Assembly: GCF_015207375.1 (NCBI RefSeq)
Contig: NZ_JADEWY010000022.1
Span: forward strand, 1-61,399
Direction of reading: 5' to 3'
Origin: Coleofasciculus sp. LEGE 07092
GTDB lineage: Bacteria; Cyanobacteriota; Cyanobacteriia; Cyanobacteriales; Coleofasciculaceae
DNA length: 61,399 bases
A model generated the notes under the pieces. It worked only from the letters and a program-made list of their open reading frames with translations. It was not told the origin of the DNA and ran no database searches. A program made the position numbers and the translations under genes. Positions 1 to 7,976 of the stretch are shown here, one piece after another (the first letter of the stretch is position 1; every line of letters begins with the position of its first letter).

Positions 1-66
1 GAGCTGGGGAGCGGGGGAGCTGAGTAACACCCCAAATGTCCCCTTGTCCCCTTGTCTCCTATTCCC
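1..66. repeat. Short tandem repeats (purine/pyrimidine-biased)
   Basis: G-rich then C/T-rich simple sequence. The unit CCCCTTGT occurs in tandem near 40-56. The same unit in the opposite orientation (ACAAGGGG) ends the window at 61358-61399. This matches the short tandemly repeated elements common in filamentous cyanobacterial genomes. No coding role is visible. Confidence 0.6.
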
Positions 67-84
67 AAACTCTTAGAGGATGTA

Positions 85-525
85 ATGAAAAAAATTTCAG
101 CACTGGGACTAGATGTAGGTAGTAAGCGTATTGGCGTGGCGGGATGTGATGGAACCGGTCTGATTGCTACGGGGCTGACAACAATTGAACGTACTTCTTT
201 TGATCGGGATGTGGCACAACTGCGAGAATGGGTTGAGGAAAGAGAGGTTCAAATTTTAGTCGTTGGTTTGCCCTATTCGATGAATGGAACGGTGGGGTTT
301 CAAGCGCGACAGGTGCAGAAGTTTGCCAAGCGCGTGGCTACAGCCTTACAACTACCTGTAGACTATGTGGATGAGCGGCTAACTTCGTTTGAAGCCGAAC
401 AGTTAATCAAAAACGAAAAGCGATCGCCCTCTCGCAATAAAAGTCTGATTGACCGCAAAGCAGCGGCTATTATCCTCCAACAGTGGTTAGATGCTCGCAG
501 AGCCAATTCCAGCCCGATACCTTAA
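85..525 (+). CDS. ruvX: Putative pre-16S rRNA nuclease / Holliday junction resolvase RuvX (YqgF family)
   Basis: This 146-aa protein has the YqgF RNase H-like fold signatures: the first acidic strand LGLDVGSKRIGVA near the N-terminus, VVGLPYSMNG in the middle, and VDERLTSFEAE followed by DRKAAAIILQQWLD at the C-terminus. The Asp of LDVG, the Glu of DERLTS and the Asp of DRKAA match the expected catalytic acids. Family members process the 16S rRNA 5' end and are related to Holliday junction resolvases. I chose the ATG at 85, preceded by AGAGGA at 75-80. An in-frame TTG at 52 would add 11 residues translated from simple repeat sequence. It lies about 70 bp upstream of rpsO on the same strand. 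Confidence 0.93.
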   Translation: MKKISALGLDVGSKRIGVAGCDGTGLIATGLTTIERTSFDRDVAQLREWVEEREVQILVVGLPYSMNGTVGFQARQVQKFAKRVATALQLPVDYVDERLTSFEAEQLIKNEKRSPSRNKSLIDRKAAAIILQQWLDARRANSSPIP

Positions 526-593
526 CCTTTCAACCACACGGCTTAGAGTGATAACATGGAAAGCTGCTGCATTATTACAAATTAACTTGATCC

Positions 594-863
594 ATGACTC
601 TAACCCAAGAGCGCAAACACGAAATTATTGAGGGCTACCAAGTTCACGAAACCGACACAGGTTCGGCAGATGTGCAAGTTGCCATCCTTACCGAACGCAT
701 TAATCGGTTGAGCCAACACCTGCAAACCAACAAAAAGGATCATGCCTCTCGACGAGGATTGTTGAAGATGATTGGTCAGCGGAAACGTTTGCTGGCTTAT
801 GTGCGTAACGACGATCTAGAACGTTACCAAGCCTTGATCAAACGCTTGGGTATTCGCGGATAG
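594..863 (+). CDS. rpsO: 30S ribosomal protein S15
   Basis: This is an 89-aa protein of the standard S15 length. It has the family features: N-terminal [13 protein letters not shown], the central [38 protein letters not shown] and the C-terminal [13 protein letters not shown]15 binds 16S rRNA early in assembly of the 30S subunit platform. It is followed 16 bp later by the PAM68-type gene on the same strand, so the two are likely cotranscribed. Confidence 0.97.
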   Translation: MTLTQERKHEIIEGYQVHETDTGSADVQVAILTERINRLSQHLQTNKKDHASRRGLLKMIGQRKRLLAYVRNDDLERYQALIKRLGIRG

Positions 864-879
864 ACCACTATATACGCTT

Positions 880-1338
880 ATGTCTACTGAATCACCTCGC
901 AACCGCTTGCCCTTTGAACCGCGATCCAAGCGCAAAAAAACAGAAAAAACCAAACCTGAACCAATTCCCAGTAAAACGACTGCCAAGGATGACAACCCGA
1001 CTACCCCATCTAGAGAATCGATGACGATTCCTGATGCAGTCAGCAAGCGTATGGTGCGCCGGATGGCACTGCTCTGTGGCATTCCCACAGCCTTGGCGAT
1101 ATCCTCGTTTTTTATCAGTTATTTTTTGGTCACTAACGTGGGATTGAAGTTACCGAATGTGGCTGTGGTTCTGGTGAGTATGGGATTTTTTGGTTTAGGG
1201 GTACTGGGACTGAGTTATGGTGTTCTCTCGGCATCCTGGGATGAGGAGTCACCAGGGACTGTGTTGGGTTGGCAAGAATTTACCACCAATGTGGGACGAA
1301 TGACAGCCGCATGGCGCTCGGTTCGACAAAAAAATTAG
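880..1338 (+). CDS. PAM68 family protein (DUF3464), photosystem II assembly factor
   Basis: This 152-aa protein has a basic, Lys/Pro-rich soluble N-terminus (residues 1-55) followed by two hydrophobic helices (about 66-86 and 95-118). The C-terminal segment SWDEESPGTVLGWQEFTTNVGRM is characteristic of PAM68/DUF3464. PAM68 proteins are thylakoid-associated factors for assembly of the photosystem II reaction centre in plants and cyanobacteria (Synechocystis sll0933 type). That role is inferred from the family. It lies immediately downstream of rpsO and probably shares its transcript. Confidence 0.88.
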   Translation: MSTESPRNRLPFEPRSKRKKTEKTKPEPIPSKTTAKDDNPTTPSRESMTIPDAVSKRMVRRMALLCGIPTALAISSFFISYFLVTNVGLKLPNVAVVLVSMGFFGLGVLGLSYGVLSASWDEESPGTVLGWQEFTTNVGRMTAAWRSVRQKN

Positions 1339-1367
1339 TAAGGGACAAAGAGATAAGCCTGATATAA

Positions 1368-1396
1368 GTTGAAGGGGTAGCCCAGCTACCTTCAAC
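1368..1396. other. Inverted repeat (hairpin) upstream of aroF
   Basis: The arms GTTGAAG and CTTCAAC enclose an inner GTAGC/GCTAC stem with a CCA loop and two unpaired G. No T-tract follows on the + strand, so it is not a clear intrinsic terminator. It could be an end structure of the PAM68 transcript or a leader structure of aroF. Confidence 0.4.
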
Positions 1397-1502
1397 AAAA
1401 TCTCGGTAACTCTCACCCTCAAGGTGGAGCTGAGTAGGGTGGAGTAGTTGAACCTGGCAGTACTATTACGCACAAAATTAAGTTGGTAGGAACTTTAAAA
1501 AT

Positions 1503-2561
1503 ATGATTGTGGTCATGAAAGTCGGCTCTCCAGAAGCCGAAATCGCCCGAGTCAGTGAAGAATTAATCGGATGGGGGCTGACTCCAGAAAAAATTGTTGG
1601 TCAGCACAAGGTGGTTGTCGGTCTAGTCGGTGAAACCGCCGCGTTAGACCCGCTGCAAATTCAGGAAATTAGCCCCTGGATCGAACAGGTACTGCGGGTA
1701 GAGCAACCTTTTAAACGGGCTAGCCGGGAGTTTCGTCACGGTGAAGCCAGTGAGGTGATTGTGTCAACGCCATCTGGTGCCGTTCACTTCGGGGAACATC
1801 ATCCAGTTGTACTGGTTGCCGGTCCTTGTTCGGTGGAAAACGAGGAAATGATCGTAGAAACGGCACGTCGCGTCAAGGCGGCGGGTGCGCAATTCCTGCG
1901 GGGAGGGGCATACAAACCTCGGACTTCTCCTTATGCCTTTCAAGGTCATGGTGAAAGTGCTTTGGGCTTGCTGGCAGCGGCGCGGGAAGCAACAGGATTG
2001 GGTATCATTACCGAAGTGATGGATACCGCTGATGTAGAGAAAATTGCGGAGGCTGCCGATGTTGTGCAAGTGGGTGCCCGCAATATGCAGAATTTCTCAC
2101 TGCTCAAAAAAGTCGGTGCTCAGGAGAAGCCTGTACTGTTGAAGCGGGGGATGTCTGCCACGATTGAAGAATGGCTGATGGCAGCGGAGTATATTCTGGC
2201 AGCAGGAAACCCGAACGTGATTCTGTGTGAACGGGGTATCCGGACGTTTGATCGCCAATATGCCCGGAATACTTTAGATTTGTCGGTACTGCCTGTTTTG
2301 CGATCGCTCACTCACTTACCGATTATGATTGACCCCAGTCACGGTACGGGACGGGCAGAATACGTCCCAACTATGGCTCTAGCTGCGATCGCGGCGGGTG
2401 CTGACTCGTTGATGATCGAAGTTCATCCCAACCCTGCCAAAGCGTTATCAGATGGACCACAATCCCTCACACCCGATCGCTTTGATCGATTAGTGCAAGA
2501 AATGTCTGTAATTGGTAAAGCTGTGAAGCGTTGGCGCGAACCTGCAATGGCTCTGGTTTAA
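1503..2561 (+). CDS. aroF: 3-deoxy-7-phosphoheptulonate synthase (DAHP synthase, AroF/AroG type Iβ)
   Basis: This 352-aa enzyme condenses PEP and erythrose 4-phosphate in the first step of the shikimate pathway. Residues 1-70 form the ferredoxin-like regulatory extension ([14 protein letters not shown]...VVVGLVGE) typical of the type Iβ subgroup. The barrel follows, with [63 protein letters not shown] and SLMIEVHP. These include the metal- and PEP-binding Cys, Lys, His, Glu and Asp positions. The ATG at 1503 gives the usual family N-terminus. The gene stands alone, with a hairpin 3' of it. Confidence 0.96.
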   Translation: MIVVMKVGSPEAEIARVSEELIGWGLTPEKIVGQHKVVVGLVGETAALDPLQIQEISPWIEQVLRVEQPFKRASREFRHGEASEVIVSTPSGAVHFGEHHPVVLVAGPCSVENEEMIVETARRVKAAGAQFLRGGAYKPRTSPYAFQGHGESALGLLAAAREATGLGIITEVMDTADVEKIAEAADVVQVGARNMQNFSLLKKVGAQEKPVLLKRGMSATIEEWLMAAEYILAAGNPNVILCERGIRTFDRQYARNTLDLSVLPVLRSLTHLPIMIDPSHGTGRAEYVPTMALAAIAAGADSLMIEVHPNPAKALSDGPQSLTPDRFDRLVQEMSVIGKAVKRWREPAMALV

Positions 2562-2573
2562 GTTAATCATGGG

Positions 2574-2597
2574 GGCACGGCATTGCCGTGCCTTTCT
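2574..2597 (+). terminator. Hairpin after aroF, terminator-like / dispersed palindromic repeat
   Basis: GGCACGG (2574-2580) and CCGTGCC (2586-2592) form a perfect stem around CATTG, followed by TTTCT. The sequence is also that of a short palindrome widely dispersed in cyanobacterial genomes, so termination may be secondary to a repeat origin. Confidence 0.6.
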
Positions 2598-2630
2598 AAT
2601 TCATTTAGATTAACCCTATATTACGTGCAG

Positions 2631-3023
2631 CTAATTAGACTTAATGAGTGTCTTCGTGAAATTAAAACGAACTTGGTTAATGATTTCAATAAACTGATCG
2701 CGGGAAAATGGCTTAGGTAAGTAAGCACTAGCGCCTTGCTTCATACCCCAGATCCGGTCAACTTCCTGATTTTTAGATGAACAAATCACAATTGGAATAC
2801 TGGCGGTAGCTGGATGGGTCTTGAGGCGGCGGCACAACTCAAAACCGTTAATTTCCGGCATCACTACATCTGTAATAATGACATGGGGCTTTTCTTTTAC
2901 TGCCGTATTCAATGCTTCTTTGGAGTCTTTTAGGCTGATGATCTTATGACCACTATCGCGCAGGTACAGATTCATCAATGCCAACTGAGCAACACTGTCT
3001 TCAATTACCAAAATTGTACTCAT
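2631..3023 (-). CDS. Single-domain response regulator (CheY/PilH-like receiver)
   Basis: This 130-aa protein is a stand-alone receiver domain. It has the acidic pair in ILVIEDS (residues 4-10), the phospho-acceptor Asp in VIITDVVMP (about residue 51), the Ser of VICSS in the switch position and the Lys of YLPKPF. There is no output domain, so it should act by protein-protein contact. Cyanobacterial receivers of this sort often act in type IV pilus motility or phosphorelays. No partner kinase is adjacent on the same strand, so the pathway is unknown. The ATG at 3023 is preceded by AAAGGAG. Confidence 0.9.
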   Translation of the reverse strand: MSTILVIEDSVAQLALMNLYLRDSGHKIISLKDSKEALNTAVKEKPHVIITDVVMPEINGFELCRRLKTHPATASIPIVICSSKNQEVDRIWGMKQGASAYLPKPFSRDQFIEIINQVRFNFTKTLIKSN

Positions 3024-3347
3024 AGGTAGTTTCTCCTTTAAAAGTCAACGCTCAGTATTGACTGGGCGATCCCCTTACTAGTGGGTTAAAAGTCATTGCA
3101 AATCAATCGATAAGGAACGCTCTTATAGTGGTTTGCCTAGTTTCCAGGATAACGGTCTCTATCTCAGGCATGACTCTGTATATTTGCTGAATCGATATAC
3201 GCAGAATGGCTGAATTCGGTTAACAAGACTTGCAGGCGGTGTTTTCTACTACTCGGACGAGATCTAATTTCCTGTTTCTCTACTCCTCCTGCTCCTCTTA
3301 ACCAAGCAGTATTGCCTGGAGTCCTTTTTTCTCTCCTACCCTTCCTT
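3024..3347. other. Intergenic region between divergent genes
   Basis: These 324 bp separate the response regulator (-) from the C-S lyase gene (+). Promoters for both should lie here, but I see no element strong enough to name. Reading frames running through it look accidental. Confidence 0.4.
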
Positions 3348-4556
3348 ATGACTGGCATTTCTGGTGCATCAACACGGCTCGAACGCCACCGACGACAATT
3401 TCCCGCCTTAGGGAACAAAGCGTATTTCAACTATGGTGGTCAAGGTCCGCTCACTTCAGCGTCCCTAGCTGCTATCCAACAAGCCTACGACTACATCCAG
3501 CAGCATGGACCATTTTCAGGCAAGGTGTTTGCCTGGATTGTCGAGGAAGCCAATCAAACCCGACAAGCGATCGCTTCGGAATTGGGCGTACCTCCAGAGA
3601 CAATTGCCCTGACTGAAAATGTCACGGTGGGCTGCAATATAGCGTTATGGGGGATTGACTGGCAAAAGGGCGATCGCATCCTCCTCACTGATTGCGAACA
3701 CCCTGGTATCGTTGCGACTGTCGCAGAAATTGGACGGCGGTTTGGGGTAGAAGTCTCTACCTGTCCTATCATGGCAACTCTTGATCAAGGAAATCCCCTA
3801 TCGGTCATCGTCCAACATCTAACACCCCGCACGCGACTGGTGGTGCTGAGTCATATCTTGTGGAACACCGGTCAAGTTCTGCCCCTTGCAGATATTGTTC
3901 ATGCCTGCCGCCATTATGCTACGAATACGCAACCCATCCGGGTTTTGGTAGATGCAGCCCAATCAGTCGGTTCCCTGCCATTGAATTTAAGCGAACTCGG
4001 GGCAGACTTCTACGCCTTTACAGGACACAAATGGTGGTGTGGACCCGAAGGACTGGGTGGTCTTTACATCCGACCCGATGCTTTAGAAAGCCTCACTCCT
4101 ACATTCATTGGCTGGCGCGGCATTGTGACAGACAAAATAGGCAACCCAACGGGTTGGCAACCGAATGCACAACGGTATGAGGTGGCAACATCTGCCTACC
4201 CACTTTACGCTGGACTGCGGAACGCGATCGCCACCCACCTGCAATGGGGAACGCCAAAAGACCGATACGAGCAAATTTGTCAAGTCAGTCAGTACCTCTG
4301 GCAGGGTTTGTCTCAGCTTAATTCTGTCCGTTGCCTGTTGAGTTCTCCTCCTCGAGCCGGTTTAGTTTCCTTTGTATTAACCAATGGCAAATCCTCTTCC
4401 CAACTGGTACAGTCTCTAGGGGAGCAAGGGTTCTTAGTGCGAACTCTCCGCGATCCAGACTGCCTCCGTGCCTGTGTTCACTACTTTACAACCCATGAGG
4501 AGATTGATCAATTAGTCGAAGCCATAGATCAATTGTCCGGTCAATCACTTGGTTGA
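3348..4556 (+). CDS. PLP-dependent class V aminotransferase, L-cysteine/cystine C-S lyase (C-DES)-like
   Basis: This 402-aa class V aminotransferase-fold enzyme has YFNYGGQGPL near the N-terminus, ENVTVGCNIALWGI, LVVLSHILWNTGQVLP, the Asp of VDAAQSVG that binds the pyridine nitrogen, and the PLP lysine in FTGHKWWCGPEG. This last motif resembles cyanobacterial C-DES, which cleaves cystine to yield persulfide for Fe-S assembly in vitro, more than IscS or SufS. A cysteine desulfurase-like or isopenicillin N epimerase-like role cannot be excluded. I chose the ATG at 3348. A TTG at 3312 would add a hydrophobic 12-residue leader without family support. Confidence 0.83.
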   Translation: MTGISGASTRLERHRRQFPALGNKAYFNYGGQGPLTSASLAAIQQAYDYIQQHGPFSGKVFAWIVEEANQTRQAIASELGVPPETIALTENVTVGCNIALWGIDWQKGDRILLTDCEHPGIVATVAEIGRRFGVEVSTCPIMATLDQGNPLSVIVQHLTPRTRLVVLSHILWNTGQVLPLADIVHACRHYATNTQPIRVLVDAAQSVGSLPLNLSELGADFYAFTGHKWWCGPEGLGGLYIRPDALESLTPTFIGWRGIVTDKIGNPTGWQPNAQRYEVATSAYPLYAGLRNAIATHLQWGTPKDRYEQICQVSQYLWQGLSQLNSVRCLLSSPPRAGLVSFVLTNGKSSSQLVQSLGEQGFLVRTLRDPDCLRACVHYFTTHEEIDQLVEAIDQLSGQSLG

Positions 4557-4622
4557 TAATCTGCTGTTGTCGTCATTCATTCTCTGTCCGTTATGTTGTT
4601 GTTACTAAGGAATGAGGAATGA

Positions 4623-6182
4623 CTATTCAATTGACTTTTCCCGAACACCTTGAACAATTCTAGAAAGTTCACTCTTTTCATTCATCGTAACGCGGGTTGG
4701 AGAACCACTAATAATACGTTCGTAATTCCGGAATGAATCTTTGATTTCAGCTCCTTCCTGACTGATAGTGTACTCACGAATAGCCGTATCATGCCAAGAA
4801 CCCCGCATTTTAAATACGTTAAGCGCCCGTGACATTTGACCACGAATTTCTACATATTGCAGCATCAAAATTGTATCTGTAATGGTAGAAATATGGGAAT
4901 CTGTAATTGAATTAGAACCCATAAACTGGTCGGTGGTATTGGTAAAAAAGCCAGTAATTTCTTCTTGCTTGGCGTAGCCCGTCACTCCAATTACAAACTG
5001 CCGGAAAGCGTTGTTCGTGACTCCCCTTGCCATCGCTGAAAGAGAATCAATAGCAATTCGAGATGGCTTAAACTCCTGAATCTCAGATTGAATAATTTGC
5101 AAATGATCTTCTAATCCAGCGGATTCGGGATAAGAACAAAGAATTTTTAGCAAACCCTTTTGTTCCATCTCCTCAAAATCAATTCCCCAAGACAAACCAT
5201 TCCGAGTGAGCTGCGCCCGAGATTCTTCGTAAGCGAAAAGAATGGCGCGTTCATGGGTTAAGCAAGCATCTTGGATAAACTTGCTGACTAATAGCGTCTT
5301 GCCAGTACCCGTGGCACCCGTTGCCAGGATAATCGAATCTTTAAAGAACCCACCGCCGCACATTTCATCTAATGTTTTGATACCCGAAGACACTCGCACA
5401 TTGGAAGAACGCTGGGTTAGTTGCATGGCTCCTAGGGGGAAGATATTAAAGCCTTGATTGGTAATTGTAAAAGGATATTCCCCTTTCATGTGAGTGGTGC
5501 CCCGCAATTTTAGAATTTCTATAGTGCGGCGGCGTCGCTCTCCTTCTAAGACATTGCGAACAATGACTACATTATCTGAAACAAACTCCTCGACCCCAAA
5601 CCGGGCTACAGGACCGTATTCTTCAACTCGCTCTGTCGTCATTACCGTTGTCACGCCAATTTGTTTGAGGCGTGCCACGAGGCGAAAAATTTCCCGACGC
5701 ACGACTGAGGCGGCATCGTATTGCTGAAAGATGGCGGTCATGGAGTCAACTGACACTCGCTTGGCTTTGTATTTGCGAATGGCGTACTGAATGCGCTCAA
5801 TGAGAGCAGACAGGTCAAAATTTCCAACAACTTCTTGACCTTCAGGATCGGGTGAGGCATCTAAAATAAATAACTTTCCTTCATTAATTAATTTTTGAAG
5901 ATCCCAACCCAAACTGTGAGAATTTTTAATAATATCCGTGGGAGACTCTTCAAAGGTAACAAATACACCAGGATCATTAAAATACCTGATCCCGTTGTAG
6001 AGAAACTGAACCGCCAACAGAGTCTTGCCAGTACCCGATGTGCCGCTGACGAGGGTGGTTCTGCCAATGGGCAAACCGCCGTGACTGATATCGTCAAAGC
6101 CCTCGATCATTGTTTGGATTTTCTGAACTCCCACTGCTGCAAGTTCGTCGGGTTTTGGCTCAGTTGGGTTAAGGTGACTCAT
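4623..6182 (-). CDS. kaiC: Circadian clock protein kinase KaiC
   Basis: KaiC is the 519-aa ATPase/autokinase core of the cyanobacterial clock. Two RecA-like domains are clear. CI has Walker A GTSGTGKT and the catalytic pair in TFEESP. CII has Walker A GATGTGKT and AYEESR. The autophosphorylation region SITDSHISTITDT retains the equivalents of S. elongatus Ser431 and Thr432. The C-terminal KaiA-binding tail (SGSPTRVTMNEKSELSRIV) is present. I chose the ATG at 6182, which gives the canonical 519 residues. A TTG at 6197 would add five. It is the last gene of kaiABC, 94 bp after kaiB. Confidence 0.98.
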   Translation of the reverse strand: MSHLNPTEPKPDELAAVGVQKIQTMIEGFDDISHGGLPIGRTTLVSGTSGTGKTLLAVQFLYNGIRYFNDPGVFVTFEESPTDIIKNSHSLGWDLQKLINEGKLFILDASPDPEGQEVVGNFDLSALIERIQYAIRKYKAKRVSVDSMTAIFQQYDAASVVRREIFRLVARLKQIGVTTVMTTERVEEYGPVARFGVEEFVSDNVVIVRNVLEGERRRRTIEILKLRGTTHMKGEYPFTITNQGFNIFPLGAMQLTQRSSNVRVSSGIKTLDEMCGGGFFKDSIILATGATGTGKTLLVSKFIQDACLTHERAILFAYEESRAQLTRNGLSWGIDFEEMEQKGLLKILCSYPESAGLEDHLQIIQSEIQEFKPSRIAIDSLSAMARGVTNNAFRQFVIGVTGYAKQEEITGFFTNTTDQFMGSNSITDSHISTITDTILMLQYVEIRGQMSRALNVFKMRGSWHDTAIREYTISQEGAEIKDSFRNYERIISGSPTRVTMNEKSELSRIVQGVREKSIE

Positions 6183-6276
6183 AGGTTCGGTTTTCAAAAC
6201 AGATAGGGATCGAACAAAAGCTATTAAAGCAAAATACTCCCAAATGGGACATTATGCCATACCATTCAAAACAGTA

Positions 6277-6591
6277 CTAAAAATCTACCTCTCCTTCACG
6301 GATTTCCTCATAGAGAAGATCCAATCCGATAAGTACCTTTTCCCGATCCGATAAGTCACCAATAATTTTACGAACGGGAGGCGGTAAAACTTTGGCTAGG
6401 GTTGGGGTTGCCAAAATTTTATCTTCCTCAGCCAGTTGGGGGCTTTTGAGAACGTCAATCACTTTGAGGGCATAAACCCCTTGAAACTCCTGTTCTAGGA
6501 TATTTTTGAGTGTTTTTAAGGCTGTGACGGAGTGGGGCGTGTTCCCAGCCACATACAGTTTGAGAACATAGGTTTTTTTTAGCGTACTCAT
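6277..6591 (-). CDS. kaiB: Circadian clock protein KaiB
   Basis: This 104-aa thioredoxin-like, fold-switching clock protein has [28 protein letters not shown] at the start and [23 protein letters not shown] in the middle, followed by the acidic C-terminus. KaiB binds phosphorylated KaiC and sequesters KaiA to drive the dephosphorylation phase. Its length and residues are those of KaiB proper rather than the long SasA-like or KaiB2/B3 forms. The ATG at 6591 has a GGA nine bases upstream. It lies between kaiA (135 bp upstream) and kaiC. Confidence 0.98.
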   Translation of the reverse strand: MSTLKKTYVLKLYVAGNTPHSVTALKTLKNILEQEFQGVYALKVIDVLKSPQLAEEDKILATPTLAKVLPPPVRKIIGDLSDREKVLIGLDLLYEEIREGEVDF

Positions 6592-6726
6592 AGCTTATCC
6601 GTTATGAATCAGCAAAGGGATAGTAGAGATAAGGATAGCAATCACTACTAGAACTGAGGATAATTGCTAGTTGAGCCTCAGAGCCAGGTTTATTACTCAA
6701 TGCAAATGATAGCGGAAAGCTATCAT

Positions 6727-7668
6727 CTATAGCTCTCTAGGAATAGAGCGGCGATACATTTCACCTAAGTGAGCGATCACATCGATTAGAGTCAGGCGAT
6801 AGTCCAGCAACACTTCTTCACTTCGCCCTTCTAGCTTCAACTGTTTAGAAAACTCCTCCATCAATTCCATATGAATTTCTACAACTCTTGATACTGAAAT
6901 ATCAGCAAAAAAGGCTTGATTGACAAAACTATCAATTTCCTGATTAATAGATTGTTCCTGAGAAAAGTACGTTAAAATGATTTGACGATAGTCTGATTTC
7001 AATTGGTCTAAAAACCGCTCTTTCTCCTTTTGCGATAGATAGCGGAGAAAAAATTTTGGATTTCTCTTATAGTACACACCTAGGTATCCGAGTCGCTCCT
7101 TTAGTTTTTCAGATAACCGACTTTGCTGCTGCATCAAAAAACTACGATTGGTTAGCTCGGTTTGTGGGTCGGTGCAGACTGAGGGATCGGGTAAGCTACA
7201 CAGAGGAGATAGGGAAAGAAATCGGGCGATCGCTTGGTCAATGAACTTCCCAATCTCAGCTAATTGAACAAGTTTGAGTCTAACTTCAGCAGCATGGAAC
7301 AAATAATTGCCCGTCTTGAGAGGATAGCAATAGCCGTCTGGACTCGCTAGGCTTGCCGAAGTCTGGCTCTCGTTGTGTCGGTTGTTTATGAAAGCACTCT
7401 GAGGAATTTTTTCAGCCTCGTCGGGCAAAATTACAATCGGTAGCAGTATCCCTTGTTCATACAAGTGATTGATGACTGGCAGTAAAGCGCTATCATCCTC
7501 TAAGATCAAACAATCGATGTGCTGCTTGTGTTGCTCAACCCAGTCAAAAAACTCAGCTTCTGAACGGGTGATCTGCAAACTATAGCGATCACCACTGAGT
7601 ACCTGACTCAATGACTGAGCCAGAGATTCAGAACGCACAAAGGAACAGACAGACAATTGAGGATGCAA
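6727..7668 (-). CDS. kaiA: Circadian clock protein KaiA
   Basis: This is a full-length KaiA of 313 aa. Residues 1-130 form the pseudo-receiver domain, with CLILEDD in place of a true phospho-acceptor site. The C-terminal four-helix dimer domain has ERLGYLGVYYKR, NQAFFADISVSRVVEIHMELMEEF and LDYRLTLIDVIAHLGEMYRRSIPRE. KaiA stimulates KaiC autophosphorylation through the KaiC tail. It is about 29 residues longer than S. elongatus KaiA because of a loop insertion (around residues 100-120). The start is unusual: the frame opens with TTG at 7668, with ATT and GTT upstream and no ATG at the expected place. No good ribosome site is visible. Confidence 0.95.
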   Translation of the reverse strand: MHPQLSVCSFVRSESLAQSLSQVLSGDRYSLQITRSEAEFFDWVEQHKQHIDCLILEDDSALLPVINHLYEQGILLPIVILPDEAEKIPQSAFINNRHNESQTSASLASPDGYCYPLKTGNYLFHAAEVRLKLVQLAEIGKFIDQAIARFLSLSPLCSLPDPSVCTDPQTELTNRSFLMQQQSRLSEKLKERLGYLGVYYKRNPKFFLRYLSQKEKERFLDQLKSDYRQIILTYFSQEQSINQEIDSFVNQAFFADISVSRVVEIHMELMEEFSKQLKLEGRSEEVLLDYRLTLIDVIAHLGEMYRRSIPREL

Positions 7669-7976
7669 AACAATCCGCGATAAAGGTTGGAGAGAACAAC
7701 CGACTCATTGAGCTGAGTAACATACTCTGCCCTAAAAGATTCTAACAAGAATCTTTATAAAGTTACTTAACATTAAGTGAAACAATGGCAGAATTGTAAG
7801 TAATTTTAATTGCTTTGCCCTCTGTTTCCCCCATTGAGCACCATAATTGAATTAGAGCTGTAGCTGTGCGCTGAAGGTCAGGAACATTTCTGGCGCTGTT
7901 GGTGCATTTTCAGTGCAGCAACCACTGACTGTCACCCGCCAGTAACCGCTCTATTTTTGCTAGATTGGTTCTATCT
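7669..7976. promoter_or_regulatory. Divergent kaiA / histidine kinase regulatory region
   Basis: These 308 bp must contain the promoters of kaiABC (-) and of the kinase (+). A TATAAA on the - strand at 7759-7754 is a possible kaiA -10 element, with no convincing -35. Two perfect palindromes flank it: AAAGATTCT/AGAATCTTT with a 4-nt spacer (7735-7756), and ACTTAA/TTAAGT with a 2-nt spacer (7765-7778). These could be binding sites for a clock output regulator. That is inference. Confidence 0.5.
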
